This document shows positions 17,412 through 25,085 of a stretch of 64,000 nucleotides of DNA, piece after piece (position 1 is the stretch's first letter; each line of letters starts with the position of its first letter). The DNA is from an uncultured Oscillospiraceae bacterium. Its GTDB lineage: Bacteria > Bacillota > Clostridia > Oscillospirales > Oscillospiraceae. The stretch is from NCBI GenBank assembly GCA_934589675.1, contig CAKTOF010000008.1, forward strand, positions 1 through 64,000, read 5' to 3'. A program made the position numbers and the translations under genes. Below the pieces are notes generated by a model. It had not been told where the DNA came from. It made no database searches and saw only the letters and a list, made by a program, of their open reading frames with translations.

Positions 17412-19019
17412 TTGGCTGAGAAAAACCTGAAAAAGCAGAGCTTTCTGCACGGCGCAGCCATCCTCGCGCTCGCGACGGCCATCGTCAAGGTCATCGGCGC
17501 GTGCTACAAGATCCCGATGGTGCGCATCATCGGCAACCAGGGCTACACATACTTCCTCGCGGCCTATGACATCTACTCCGTGCTGCTCACCGTCTCGACG
17601 GCGGGGCTTCCCGTCGCCATGTCGCGCATGATCTCCGAGGCGCAGACGCTCGGCAGCTCCGCGCAGATCAGGCGCGTGTACAAGGCGTCGCTCTATGTCT
17701 TTCTGACGATCGGCATCATTGGCTCGGCCGGGATGCTGCTGTTCTGCCGCCAGCTGGCGCAGTTCATGGAGACGCCGAACGCATGGATCGCCATCGGCGC
17801 GCTGGGGCCTGCCGTTTTGTTCGTGTGCGTCATCTCGTCGTTCCGCGGATTCTTCCAGGGGCAGAGCATCATGACGCCGACGGCCGTCAGTCAGGTCATC
17901 GAGGCGCTGTGCAAGCTGTTCATCGGCCTCGCGCTCGCGTGGCTCATCACGAGCCGCGGCTACGGTTCGGAGTACGCCGCCGGCGGCGCCATCGCGGGCG
18001 TCACGATCGGCATCATTCTCTCGTTTGCCTACCTTGCCGTCGAGCACCGCAAGGCGACGGCCGTCCTATCCTCCAACCCCGGAGAGGCGCCGTATCAGTC
18101 CATGCGCCAGACGATGAAAACGCTGCTGGCCATCGCCATTCCCATCACGATCGGCTCAGCCGGCCTTCAGATCATCAACCTCATCGACTCCAAGCTCGTC
18201 GTCGGCCGGCTGGTCAGCGCCGCGGGCTTTTTGCAGGACGAGGCCGAGGATCTTCGCGGCATCTACGGCGCGTGCCAGACGCTGTTCAATATGCCCTCCG
18301 CCTTCATTACGCCCATCACCATCAGCGTCATCCCGGCCATCACGGCGCATCTGACGATGAAAAACCGCACGGGCGCGCTCAAGGTCGAAGAGTCCGCCAT
18401 CCGCATCATGGCGCTGCTCGCGCTGCCGTGCGGCGTGGGCCTTTCCGTGCTCGCCGCGCCGATTTTGCAGATGCTCTACCGCTACACCGGCGCCACGCTC
18501 ACGACCGGCACGCCGCTCATGGCCATCCTCGGCATCTGCGTCGTTTTCAACTGTCTTGTGCTTCTGACGAACGCCATCATGCAGGCGCACGGCGACGTGC
18601 TCACGCCCGTCATCCATATGCTCATCGGCGGCATCGTGAAGGTCATCGTAAACTATATCCTCGTCGGCCAGCCGTCCGTCAACATCACCGGCGCGCCGAT
18701 CGGCACGCTCACCTGCTACATCGTCATCACCGCGCTCAACCTCATCGCCATGCGCCGGAAGATGAAGCGCATGCCGCGCGTGCTCACGACGATGGTCAAG
18801 CCGCTCATTGCCACGAGCGCCATGGCGCTCGGCGCATATGTCTGCTACGATGCGCTCCATTCCCTGCTCAGTTCAAACACGCTCGCCTGCCTCGGCGGCA
18901 TCGCCGCCGCGATCATCGTGTACGCCGTGCTCGTCGTCGCGCTGCGCATCGTGACGTATGACGACTGCATGCTGCTGCCGAAGGGCGAAAAAATTGCGAA
19001 GATCCTGCGCATCCGCTGA
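17412..19019 (+). CDS. SpoVB-like lipid/polysaccharide flippase (MOP superfamily)
   Basis: A 535-residue polytopic membrane protein with about 14 hydrophobic segments, of the SpoVB/MurJ-related oligosaccharide flippase group. The N-terminus contains the family pattern GAAILALATAIVKVIGACYK, with ARM-type segments later (PVAMSRMISE). TTG start at 17412 with AGGAGG about eleven bases upstream. In B. subtilis the same position (yabM/spoVB-yabN/mazG-yabO) encodes a peptidoglycan-precursor or sporulation flippase. Role inferred: translocation of an undecaprenyl-linked wall precursor. Confidence 0.88.
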   Translation: MAEKNLKKQSFLHGAAILALATAIVKVIGACYKIPMVRIIGNQGYTYFLAAYDIYSVLLTVSTAGLPVAMSRMISEAQTLGSSAQIRRVYKASLYVFLTIGIIGSAGMLLFCRQLAQFMETPNAWIAIGALGPAVLFVCVISSFRGFFQGQSIMTPTAVSQVIEALCKLFIGLALAWLITSRGYGSEYAAGGAIAGVTIGIILSFAYLAVEHRKATAVLSSNPGEAPYQSMRQTMKTLLAIAIPITIGSAGLQIINLIDSKLVVGRLVSAAGFLQDEAEDLRGIYGACQTLFNMPSAFITPITISVIPAITAHLTMKNRTGALKVEESAIRIMALLALPCGVGLSVLAAPILQMLYRYTGATLTTGTPLMAILGICVVFNCLVLLTNAIMQAHGDVLTPVIHMLIGGIVKVIVNYILVGQPSVNITGAPIGTLTCYIVITALNLIAMRRKMKRMPRVLTTMVKPLIATSAMALGAYVCYDALHSLLSSNTLACLGGIAAAIIVYAVLVVALRIVTYDDCMLLPKGEKIAKILRIR

Positions 19020-19054
19020 ACATTGTCAAAAGCACTTGCGAAGAGGGAGCAAAT

Positions 19055-19849
19055 ATGGTAGATTTTCCTTTGAAAGAACACTATGACTACGCCGACCTGC
19101 TTCAGATCGTCCGGCTGCTGCGCGCGCCGGGCGGCTGCCCGTGGGACGGCGAGCAGACGCACGCGTCCATCCGCCGCAACTTCATTGAAGAAGTCTACGA
19201 GGTCTGCGAGGCCATCGATGCCGACGACCCGGATGGCCTGCGTGAGGAGCTCGGCGACGTGCTGCTTCAGGTCGTCTTCCACGCGGATATTGAGCGGGAG
19301 GCCGGCCGGTTTACGGAGTCGGACGTGTGCGACGGCGTCTGCCGCAAGCTGATATTGCGCCACCCGCACGTCTTCGGCGACGTGCAGGCGGACACGACGG
19401 AGCAGGTTCTGACCAACTGGGACGAAATTAAGCGCAGGGAGAAGCATCAGGCGTCTTACACCGACACGCTGCGCGCCGTCGCAGTGTCGCTGCCGGCGCT
19501 CTGGCGGGCGGACAAGCTCATCTCCAAGGCCGAAAAGGCCGGCTTTGCGTGGCCGGACGCGAAATGCGCGCTCGGCAAGCTCGCAGAAGAGGTCGGCGAG
19601 CTGCAAGCCGCCGCGGAAGACCGCGGCGACGTCGAAGAGGAGCTCGGCGACGTGCTCTTTGCCGCTGTGTGCGCCGGGCGGCAGTTCGGGCTCGACCCGG
19701 AGACGGCGCTGCGGGCTACATGCGAGAAATTCATATCGCGATTTGCGCGCATGGAGGCCGCCGCGCAGGCGGCAGGCCGCAGCTTTTCCGAATTATCCCC
19801 GGACGAGCAGGGTAAACTGTGGGAGAAGATCAAGCACGAGCCGGACTGA
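19055..19849 (+). CDS. mazG: Nucleoside triphosphate pyrophosphohydrolase MazG
   Basis: A 264-residue protein with two tandem MazG domains. The first has EEVYEVCEAI with EELGDVLLQVVFH (about residues 45-75). The second has EEVGELQAAA with EEELGDVLFAAV (about 185-215). These are the paired EExxE and ExxD magnesium-binding sets. MazG removes non-canonical NTPs and, in Escherichia coli, lowers ppGpp-linked stress. ATG 19055 has AGAGGGAGC upstream. The neighbours match yabM-yabN-yabO of Bacillus, but the methylase domain fused to Bacillus YabN is absent. Confidence 0.95.
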   Translation: MVDFPLKEHYDYADLLQIVRLLRAPGGCPWDGEQTHASIRRNFIEEVYEVCEAIDADDPDGLREELGDVLLQVVFHADIEREAGRFTESDVCDGVCRKLILRHPHVFGDVQADTTEQVLTNWDEIKRREKHQASYTDTLRAVAVSLPALWRADKLISKAEKAGFAWPDAKCALGKLAEEVGELQAAAEDRGDVEEELGDVLFAAVCAGRQFGLDPETALRATCEKFISRFARMEAAAQAAGRSFSELSPDEQGKLWEKIKHEPD

Positions 19850-19891
19850 CCGCGCGCTCCGGCCGCGTTGAGGAATATGGAGGAGAAAGAA

Positions 19892-20167
19892 ATGAACAAG
19901 ACCGAACTCATCGCCGTGGCAGCCGAGCAGGCGGGGCTGTCGAAGAAGGACACCGAAAAAGCCCTCGCCGCCATGCTGGACGCCATCACCGCCGCGCTCG
20001 CCTCGGGAGAGAAGGTCTCTCTCGTCGGCTTCGGCACGTTTGAGACGAAGTCCCGGAACGCCCGCATGGGCCGCAATCCCAAGACGAAGGAAGAGATCCG
20101 CATCCCCGCGTCGAAGGCGCCCGTGTTCAAGGCCGGCAAGGCCCTGCGCGAAGCCGTCGCCGAATAA
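19892..20167 (+). CDS. hup: HU family DNA-binding protein
   Basis: A 91-residue histone-like protein. It has the full HU fold: the N-terminal helices (MNKTELIAVAAEQAGL), the GFGTFE strand, the DNA-clasping arm with GRNPKTKEEIRIPA, and FKAGKALRE at the end. It bends and compacts DNA as a dimer. ATG 19892 is taken because GGAGGAGA stands six bases upstream; an in-frame start at 19868 has no ribosome site. A terminator follows, so it closes the mazG-HU segment. HU is inserted between mazG and rqcP relative to the Bacillus order. Confidence 0.96.
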   Translation: MNKTELIAVAAEQAGLSKKDTEKALAAMLDAITAALASGEKVSLVGFGTFETKSRNARMGRNPKTKEEIRIPASKAPVFKAGKALREAVAE

Positions 20168-20175
20168 GGAAAGCT

Positions 20176-20203
20176 CCGGCGGGCCGCACGTCCGCCGGTT
20201 TTT
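20176..20203 (+). terminator. Rho-independent terminator after HU
   Basis: CCGGCGG (20176-20182), nine-base loop, CCGCCGG (20192-20198), then TTTTTC. Confidence 0.85.
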
Positions 20204-20238
20204 CTTTCTAAATCCGTAAACATAAGGAGCAAACTGCC

Positions 20239-20478
20239 ATGCGACTGGACAAATATCTGAAAGTCTCGCGCCTCATCAAGCGGCGCACCGTAGCCAACGA
20301 GGCCTGCGACAACGACCGCGTGAGCGTCAACGGCCGGCCGGCGCGCGCGTCTTATGACGTGAAGGTCGGCGACAGGATCGAGATCCGTTTCGGCGAAAAA
20401 ACGCTCGCCGTCGAGGTGCTGCAGGTGGCCGAGGCCGTCCGCAAGGACGACGCCGTGGCCATGTACCGCGAGCTGTAA
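20239..20478 (+). CDS. rqcP: S4-domain RNA-binding protein RqcP (YabO family)
   Basis: A 79-residue single S4 domain (MRLDKYLKVSRLIKRRTVANEAC, then VNGRPARASYDVKVGDRIEI). This length and sequence fit RqcP/YabO. In B. subtilis that protein binds 50S-nascent chain complexes and keeps RqcH-driven alanine tailing processive during ribosome quality control. AAGGAGC precedes the ATG. In Bacillus the gene also follows the mazG gene; yabP, yabQ and divIC are not found here, as the purine operon comes next. Confidence 0.92.
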   Translation: MRLDKYLKVSRLIKRRTVANEACDNDRVSVNGRPARASYDVKVGDRIEIRFGEKTLAVEVLQVAEAVRKDDAVAMYREL

Positions 20479-20554
20479 GGCGCTTTTGCCGTTTCGCCCA
20501 CGGCGCGTGCCCCTCGGGGCAAATAATTGTGGAACATTTCATGCCGGTTTAACA

Positions 20555-20583
20555 TTGACGCACCGGGCTGTCCATGCTAAAAT
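20555..20583 (+). promoter_or_regulatory. Sigma-A promoter of the purine operon
   Basis: TTGACG (20555-20560), 17-base spacer, TAAAAT (20578-20583). Transcription should begin near 20590, about 20 bases before the ZTP aptamer. No PurR-box-like element was recognised. Confidence 0.75.
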
Positions 20584-20607
20584 CAGTGTATATGAATCGA
20601 CGCTTTT

Positions 20608-20676
20608 TGTGACTGACGGAGCGGTGGGCAAACCACATGGGAGCAAAAAGCAGGCAAAATGCCGACCGTCTGGGCA
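20608..20676 (+). promoter_or_regulatory. ZTP (pfl motif) riboswitch aptamer controlling the pur operon
   Basis: The conserved parts appear in order. First is TGTGACTGACGG. Stem P2 is GTGG (20624-20627) with CCAC (20633-20636). The conserved ATGGGAGC follows (20637-20644). A small hairpin GGCAAAATGCC comes next (20653-20663). Last is CCGTCTGGGC, whose CCGTC (20666-20670) pairs with GACGG (20615-20619). This is the pfl consensus, which binds the purine intermediate ZMP/ZTP that rises when 10-formyl-tetrahydrofolate is short. The gene context (purE, purN and the formyl-transferring purH downstream) fits. Ligand binding should free the downstream genes by blocking the overlapping terminator. Confidence 0.93.
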
Positions 20677-20712
20677 GTCCTTTCCTTTTGCAGGGACGGG
20701 ACTGCCTTTTTT
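20673..20712 (+). terminator. Riboswitch expression platform: intrinsic terminator
   Basis: GGCAGTCC (20673-20680) pairs with GGACTGCC (20699-20706), followed by six T. The 5' arm shares GGC with the 3' end of the ZTP aptamer (CTGGGC), so aptamer folding and terminator formation are mutually exclusive, the usual ON-switch design of this class. Confidence 0.92.
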
Positions 20713-20744
20713 GTTTTGCAGCCATTGCAGAAAGGATGAGTTTG

Positions 20745-21233
20745 TTGAAAAAAGTCGCAGTCATCATGGGCTCGGACAGTGACCTGCCCGTTGTGCAGGG
20801 CGCCATCTCGCAGCTCAAAAAGTTCGGCGTGCCGTTTGAGGCGCACGTCATCTCCGCGCACCGCACGCCCGCCGCAGCAGAGGCCTTCGCAAAGTCGGCC
20901 GCAGAGTGCGGCTTCGGCGTCATCATCGCCGCGGCCGGCAAGGCCGCGCACCTCGGCGGCGTTCTGGCCGCGTACACGACACTGCCCGTCATCGGCCTTC
21001 CGATCAAGACGAGCATGATGGGCGGGCTGGACAGCCTTCTGTCCATCGTCCAGATGCCCAAGGGCATCCCGGTCGCAACCGTCGGCGTCGATGCCGCGGA
21101 CAACGCAGGGCTCCTCGCGATCCAGATGCTCGCCCTCAGCGAGCCGGCTCTGGCGGACGCGCTGGCGCAGTACAAGCAAACCATGGCGGAAGAAGTCGCC
21201 GCAAAAGATACAAAATTGCAGATGGAGGTCTGA
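20745..21233 (+). CDS. purE: 5-(carboxyamino)imidazole ribonucleotide mutase PurE
   Basis: A 162-residue PurE, first gene of the purine operon. It carries the N-terminal GSDSDLPV loop, SAHRTPA and the VQMPKGIPVATVGVD segment, as in class I enzymes that shift the carboxylate of N5-CAIR. Start: AAAGGA (20731-20736) suits TTG 20745 (eight bases), which gives MKKVAVIMGSDSD; ATG 20736 is in frame but overlaps the ribosome site. No purK is linked, although class I PurE needs the N5-CAIR made by PurK. Confidence 0.94.
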   Translation: MKKVAVIMGSDSDLPVVQGAISQLKKFGVPFEAHVISAHRTPAAAEAFAKSAAECGFGVIIAAAGKAAHLGGVLAAYTTLPVIGLPIKTSMMGGLDSLLSIVQMPKGIPVATVGVDAADNAGLLAIQMLALSEPALADALAQYKQTMAEEVAAKDTKLQMEV

Positions 21234-21238
21234 ACATC

Positions 21239-21952
21239 ATGAAAAAGATGCAGCAGCTTTACGAAGGCAAGGCCAAAAAGGTCTACGCAACGGACGATCC
21301 GAATCTCGTCATCGTCGACTACAAGGACGACGCGACCGCGTTCAACGGCGAAAAGCGCGGCACGATCGTCGGCAAGGGCGTCATCAACAACAAGATGAGC
21401 AATCACCTGATGAAGATGCTCGAAAGCAAGGGCGTCCCGACGCACTTTGTCGAGCAGCTCTCCGACCGTGAGACGCTTGTGAAGAAGGTCTCCATCGTCC
21501 CGCTCGAGGTCATCATCCGCAACATCTCCGCAGGCTCGTTTGCCAAGCGCTACGGCGTGGAGGAGGGCATCGTCTTTGACGCGCCGACCATCGAGTTTTC
21601 CTATAAGAACGACGCGCTCGGCGATCCGCTCATCAACGAGTACCATGCGCTTGCGCTCAAGCTCGCCACCAAGGATGAGATCGAGACGATCAAGTCCATG
21701 GCCTTCAAGGTCGACGAGATCCTCGTCCCGTTCATGAAAAACCTCAACATCGACCTTGTCGACTTCAAGCTCGAGTTCGGCCGCCTGCCGGACGGCACGA
21801 TCGTCCTGGCCGACGAGATCTCGCCGGATACCTGCCGCCTGTGGGACTGCGACACGCACGAGAAGCTCGACAAGGATCGCTTCCGCCGCGACATGGGCGG
21901 CGTCGAGGACGCGTATCAGGAGGTCATGCACCGCCTGATGGGCGACAAATAA
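21239..21952 (+). CDS. purC: SAICAR synthetase PurC
   Basis: A 237-residue phosphoribosylaminoimidazole-succinocarboxamide synthase, which joins aspartate to CAIR using ATP. Conserved segments are LYEGKAKKVYAT at the start, IIRNISAGSFAKRYG, ELEFGRLPDG-like FKLEFGRLPDG, LADEISPDTCRLWD and FRRDMGG. ATG 21239 lies five bases after the purE stop with GGAGGTC upstream. Length is the norm for the short bacterial form. Its codon choice was used as the core reference (Leu 12 CTC to 5 CTG). Confidence 0.97.
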   Translation: MKKMQQLYEGKAKKVYATDDPNLVIVDYKDDATAFNGEKRGTIVGKGVINNKMSNHLMKMLESKGVPTHFVEQLSDRETLVKKVSIVPLEVIIRNISAGSFAKRYGVEEGIVFDAPTIEFSYKNDALGDPLINEYHALALKLATKDEIETIKSMAFKVDEILVPFMKNLNIDLVDFKLEFGRLPDGTIVLADEISPDTCRLWDCDTHEKLDKDRFRRDMGGVEDAYQEVMHRLMGDK

Positions 21953-21994
21953 GCCCATTGCCACTTTTCAACTTCAACATTCGGAGGAGAGCAG

Positions 21995-23434
21995 ATGAAC
22001 GGAAACATCCATGAGGAGTGCGGCGTATTCGGCGTATTCTCCCATGAAACGGGCGACGTGGCGCGCACGGTCTACTACGGCCTGTACGCCCTGCAGCACC
22101 GCGGGCAGGAGAGCGCCGGCATCGTCGTCAACGACGACGGCCTGTTCCGCTCGTACAAGGACGTCGGCCTTGTGGGCGACGTTTTCACGCCCGCGCACAT
22201 GGACGAGCTTGGCCTCGGCAACATCGCCATCGGCCATGTCCGCTACGGCACGACCGGCGGCGGCGGCCGGCTCAACGCGCAGCCGATCGTCGTCAACCAC
22301 ATCAAGGGCCGCATGGCCCTCGCCCACAACGGCAACCTGACCAACTCGTTTGAGCTGCGTGAGGAGCTGGAGCTTCAGGGCTCGATCTTCCACACGACGT
22401 CCGACACCGAGGTCATCTCGTATCTCATCACAAAAGAGCGCCTGAGCGCACCGAGCATCGAGCAGGCTGTCAATCGGGCCATGGGCCGCATCAAGGGCGC
22501 CTACTCGCTTTGCATCATGTCCCCGTCAAAGCTCATCGCCGTGCGCGACGCCCACGGCTTCCGTCCGCTGTGCTACGGCATCACGGTCGACGGCGACTAC
22601 ATCGTCGCCTCGGAGTCGTGCGCGCTCGACGCCGTCGGCGCGAAGTTCATCCGGGATCTTGAGCCCGGCGAGATCCTCGTCGTCGACAAGGCCGGCGTGC
22701 GCTCGATCCGCGACCACTGCGGCACGGAAAAGCGCACGATGTGCGTGTTCGAGTATATCTATTTCGCCCGGCCGGACTCCGTTGTCGACGGCGCAAGCGT
22801 CCACGAGGCGCGCGTTCGCGCGGGTGAATTTCTCGCCAAGTCCAGCCCTGTGGACGCGGACATCGTCATCGGCGTGCCGGACTCCGGTCTCGACGCCGCC
22901 ATCGGCTTTGCCCGCCAGTCCGGCATTCCCTACGGCATCGGCTTCATCAAAAACAAGTATATCGGCCGCACGTTCATCTCTCCCGGCCAGAAGTCGCGTG
23001 AGGACAAGGTCCGCATCAAGCTCAACCCCATCGCGGACATCGTGCGCGGCAAGCGCGTCGTGCTCATCGACGACTCCATCGTCCGCGGCACGACGTCGGC
23101 CCGCATCGTCCGCCTCATCCGCGAGGCCGGCGCGACGGAGGTGCACTTCCGCGTCTCCGCGCCGCCGTTCCGCAATCCCTGCTTCTACGGCACAGACATC
23201 GACTCGCGCGAGAACCTCATCGCGAACAACCACACGATCGACGAGATCGCGAGCATCATCGGTGCGGACACGCTGGGGTATCTTCGCATGGAGGACGTTG
23301 TCCGTCTGGCCGGCGACGACGACGCGGGCTTCTGCACGGCCTGCTTCTCGGGCGAGTACCCGACGGCCGTCCCGTCGCAGACGCGCAAGAACCGCTTTGA
23401 ACAGAAAATTTCCGAAAGCGAGGGCAAGGCATGA
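21995..23434 (+). CDS. purF: Amidophosphoribosyltransferase PurF
   Basis: A 479-residue glutamine PRPP amidotransferase, the first committed step of purine synthesis. The N-terminal nucleophile is Cys9 (MNGNIHEECGVFGVF), so an eight-residue propeptide is expected to be cleaved as in the Bacillus Fe-S type. The PRPP loop is VVLIDDSIVRGTT. The C-terminal CTACFSGEYPT resembles the 4Fe-4S cysteine motif of the oxygen-sensitive enzymes, fitting an anaerobe. Ribosome site GGAGGAGAG; the stop overlaps purM by four bases. Confidence 0.97.
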   Translation: MNGNIHEECGVFGVFSHETGDVARTVYYGLYALQHRGQESAGIVVNDDGLFRSYKDVGLVGDVFTPAHMDELGLGNIAIGHVRYGTTGGGGRLNAQPIVVNHIKGRMALAHNGNLTNSFELREELELQGSIFHTTSDTEVISYLITKERLSAPSIEQAVNRAMGRIKGAYSLCIMSPSKLIAVRDAHGFRPLCYGITVDGDYIVASESCALDAVGAKFIRDLEPGEILVVDKAGVRSIRDHCGTEKRTMCVFEYIYFARPDSVVDGASVHEARVRAGEFLAKSSPVDADIVIGVPDSGLDAAIGFARQSGIPYGIGFIKNKYIGRTFISPGQKSREDKVRIKLNPIADIVRGKRVVLIDDSIVRGTTSARIVRLIREAGATEVHFRVSAPPFRNPCFYGTDIDSRENLIANNHTIDEIASIIGADTLGYLRMEDVVRLAGDDDAGFCTACFSGEYPTAVPSQTRKNRFEQKISESEGKA

Positions 23435-24468
23435 AAAGTCAGAGTGAAAGCTACAAGGCCGCCGGCGTGGACATCACGGCCGGCTATGAATCCGTGGAGC
23501 TCATGAAGCGCCACATCGCCCGCACCGTCATCCCCGGCGTCGTGTCCGACATCGGCGGCTTCGGCGGCCTGTTTGCCCCGGACCTTAGCGGCATGGAGGC
23601 GCCCGTGTTTGTCTCCGGCACCGACGGCGTCGGCACGAAGCTCAAGGTCGCGTTCCTCATGGACAAGCACGACACCATCGGCATCGACTGCGTGGCCATG
23701 TGCGTCAACGACATCATCTGCTGCGGCGCGCGCCCGCTGTTCTTCCTCGACTATATCGCCTGCGGCCGCAACTTCCCCGAAAAGATCGCCCAGATCGTCG
23801 CGGGCGTGGCCGAGGGCTGCGTGCAGTCCGGCTGCGCGCTCATCGGCGGCGAGACGGCCGAGCATCCGGGCATGATGCCCGAGGACGAGTACGACCTGGC
23901 GGGCTTCGCCGTCGGCGTCGTCGACAAAAAGAAAATCATTGACAAAAACTCCGTCAAGCCCGGCGACGTCATGCTCGCCCTGCCGTCGTCCGGCGTTCAT
24001 TCGAACGGCTTCTCGCTCGTGCGCAAGGTGTTCGACATCGAGCACGCCGACCTGCGCACGCCGCTCGAGGTCCTCGGCGGCCGCTGCCTCGGCGATGCAC
24101 TGCTCGCGCCGACGAAGCTGTATGTGAAGCCCATTCTCGCGCTGCTCGAGAAAGTGAACGTCCACGGCATCAGCCACATTACGGGCGGCGGCTTCTACGA
24201 GAACATGCCGCGCTGCCTGCCCGACGGCGTCGGCGTGCGCATCCGCCGGGAGGATGTCCGCGTGCCCGCGCTCTTCTCGCTCATCCAGTCTGCCGGGAAC
24301 ATCCCCGAGCACGACATGTTCAACACGTTCAACATGGGCGTCGGCATGAGCGTCGTCGTGGCGAAGGAAGACGTTGAAGCCGCCATCGCCGTGTTGACAG
24401 AGCACGGCGAGGACGCCTACGTGCTCGGCGAGATCATCCCGTCGGACGAAGGCGTCCGGCTCGTCTGA
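23431..24468 (+). CDS. purM: AIR synthetase PurM
   Basis: A 345-residue phosphoribosylformylglycinamidine cyclo-ligase that closes the imidazole ring of AIR using ATP. Typical motifs are SGTDGVGTKLKVA, GIDCVAMCVNDI, LIGGETAEHPGMM, SGVHSNGFSLVRK and ITGGGFYENMPR. It overlaps purF (ATGA) and purN (TGATG), so the three are translationally coupled. Full length and intact. Confidence 0.97.
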   Translation: MKSQSESYKAAGVDITAGYESVELMKRHIARTVIPGVVSDIGGFGGLFAPDLSGMEAPVFVSGTDGVGTKLKVAFLMDKHDTIGIDCVAMCVNDIICCGARPLFFLDYIACGRNFPEKIAQIVAGVAEGCVQSGCALIGGETAEHPGMMPEDEYDLAGFAVGVVDKKKIIDKNSVKPGDVMLALPSSGVHSNGFSLVRKVFDIEHADLRTPLEVLGGRCLGDALLAPTKLYVKPILALLEKVNVHGISHITGGGFYENMPRCLPDGVGVRIRREDVRVPALFSLIQSAGNIPEHDMFNTFNMGVGMSVVVAKEDVEAAIAVLTEHGEDAYVLGEIIPSDEGVRLV

Positions 24469-25085
24469 TGGGCGCGCCCATCCGCACCGCCGTCTTTGTC
24501 TCGGGCGGCGGAACAAATCTTCAGGCGATCATCGACGCGAAGGCCGCAGGGAATCTTCCATCGGCGGAGCTTGCGCTCGTCGTGGCCAGCCGCGCGGACG
24601 CCTACGCGCTCGAGCGTGCAAAGCTCGCCGGCATCGAGTCTGCCGTCTGCGTAAAAAAAGGCCGCGAGCAGGCGGAATTTGAGCGCGAGCTGCTGGATCT
24701 GCTCGATTCCCACAGCATTGAGCTCATCGTGCTCGCCGGCTGGCTTTCCATCCTCAGTGAGGACTTCACACGCCGCTACCCGCGCCGCATCCTGAACGTC
24801 CACCCGTCGCTCATCCCGTCCTTCTGCGGGCAGGGCTTCTATGGGCTGAAGGTCCACGAAGCCGCGCTCGCGCGCGGCGTGAAGGTCACAGGCGCAACGG
24901 TGCACTTTGTCAACGAGATCCCCGACGGCGGTGAGATCATCGCGCAGAAGGCCGTCGCCATCCGCAAAAACGATACGCCGCAGACGCTGCAGCGCCGCGT
25001 CATGGAGCAGGCCGAGTGGAGGCTCCTGCCGCGCGCGCTCGAGTCCGTCTCTTCCGGCATCATGAAGCAGAAAGAGGGCAAATGA
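24468..25085 (+). CDS. purN: Phosphoribosylglycinamide formyltransferase PurN
   Basis: A 205-residue GAR transformylase that uses 10-formyl-tetrahydrofolate. It has FVSGGGTNLQAI at the N-terminus, LAGWLSIL, and the catalytic stretch NVHPSLIPSFCG. Then come VTGATVHFVNE with the active Asn-His pair, and DGGEIIAQKAV. The start overlaps the purM stop by one base. Dependence on formyl-folate ties it to the ZTP signal sensed at the operon leader. Confidence 0.96.
   Translation: MGAPIRTAVFVSGGGTNLQAIIDAKAAGNLPSAELALVVASRADAYALERAKLAGIESAVCVKKGREQAEFERELLDLLDSHSIELIVLAGWLSILSEDFTRRYPRRILNVHPSLIPSFCGQGFYGLKVHEAALARGVKVTGATVHFVNEIPDGGEIIAQKAVAIRKNDTPQTLQRRVMEQAEWRLLPRALESVSSGIMKQKEGK

Noticed and set aside
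20509..20520. GCCCCTCGGGGC hairpin after rqcP as a terminator
   Set aside because: The stem has only a two-base loop and no T run follows; it may be incidental.
20590..20735. Guanine/adenine (xpt-type) purine riboswitch before purE
   Set aside because: The conserved core of the purine aptamer is absent, whereas every block of the ZTP motif is present.
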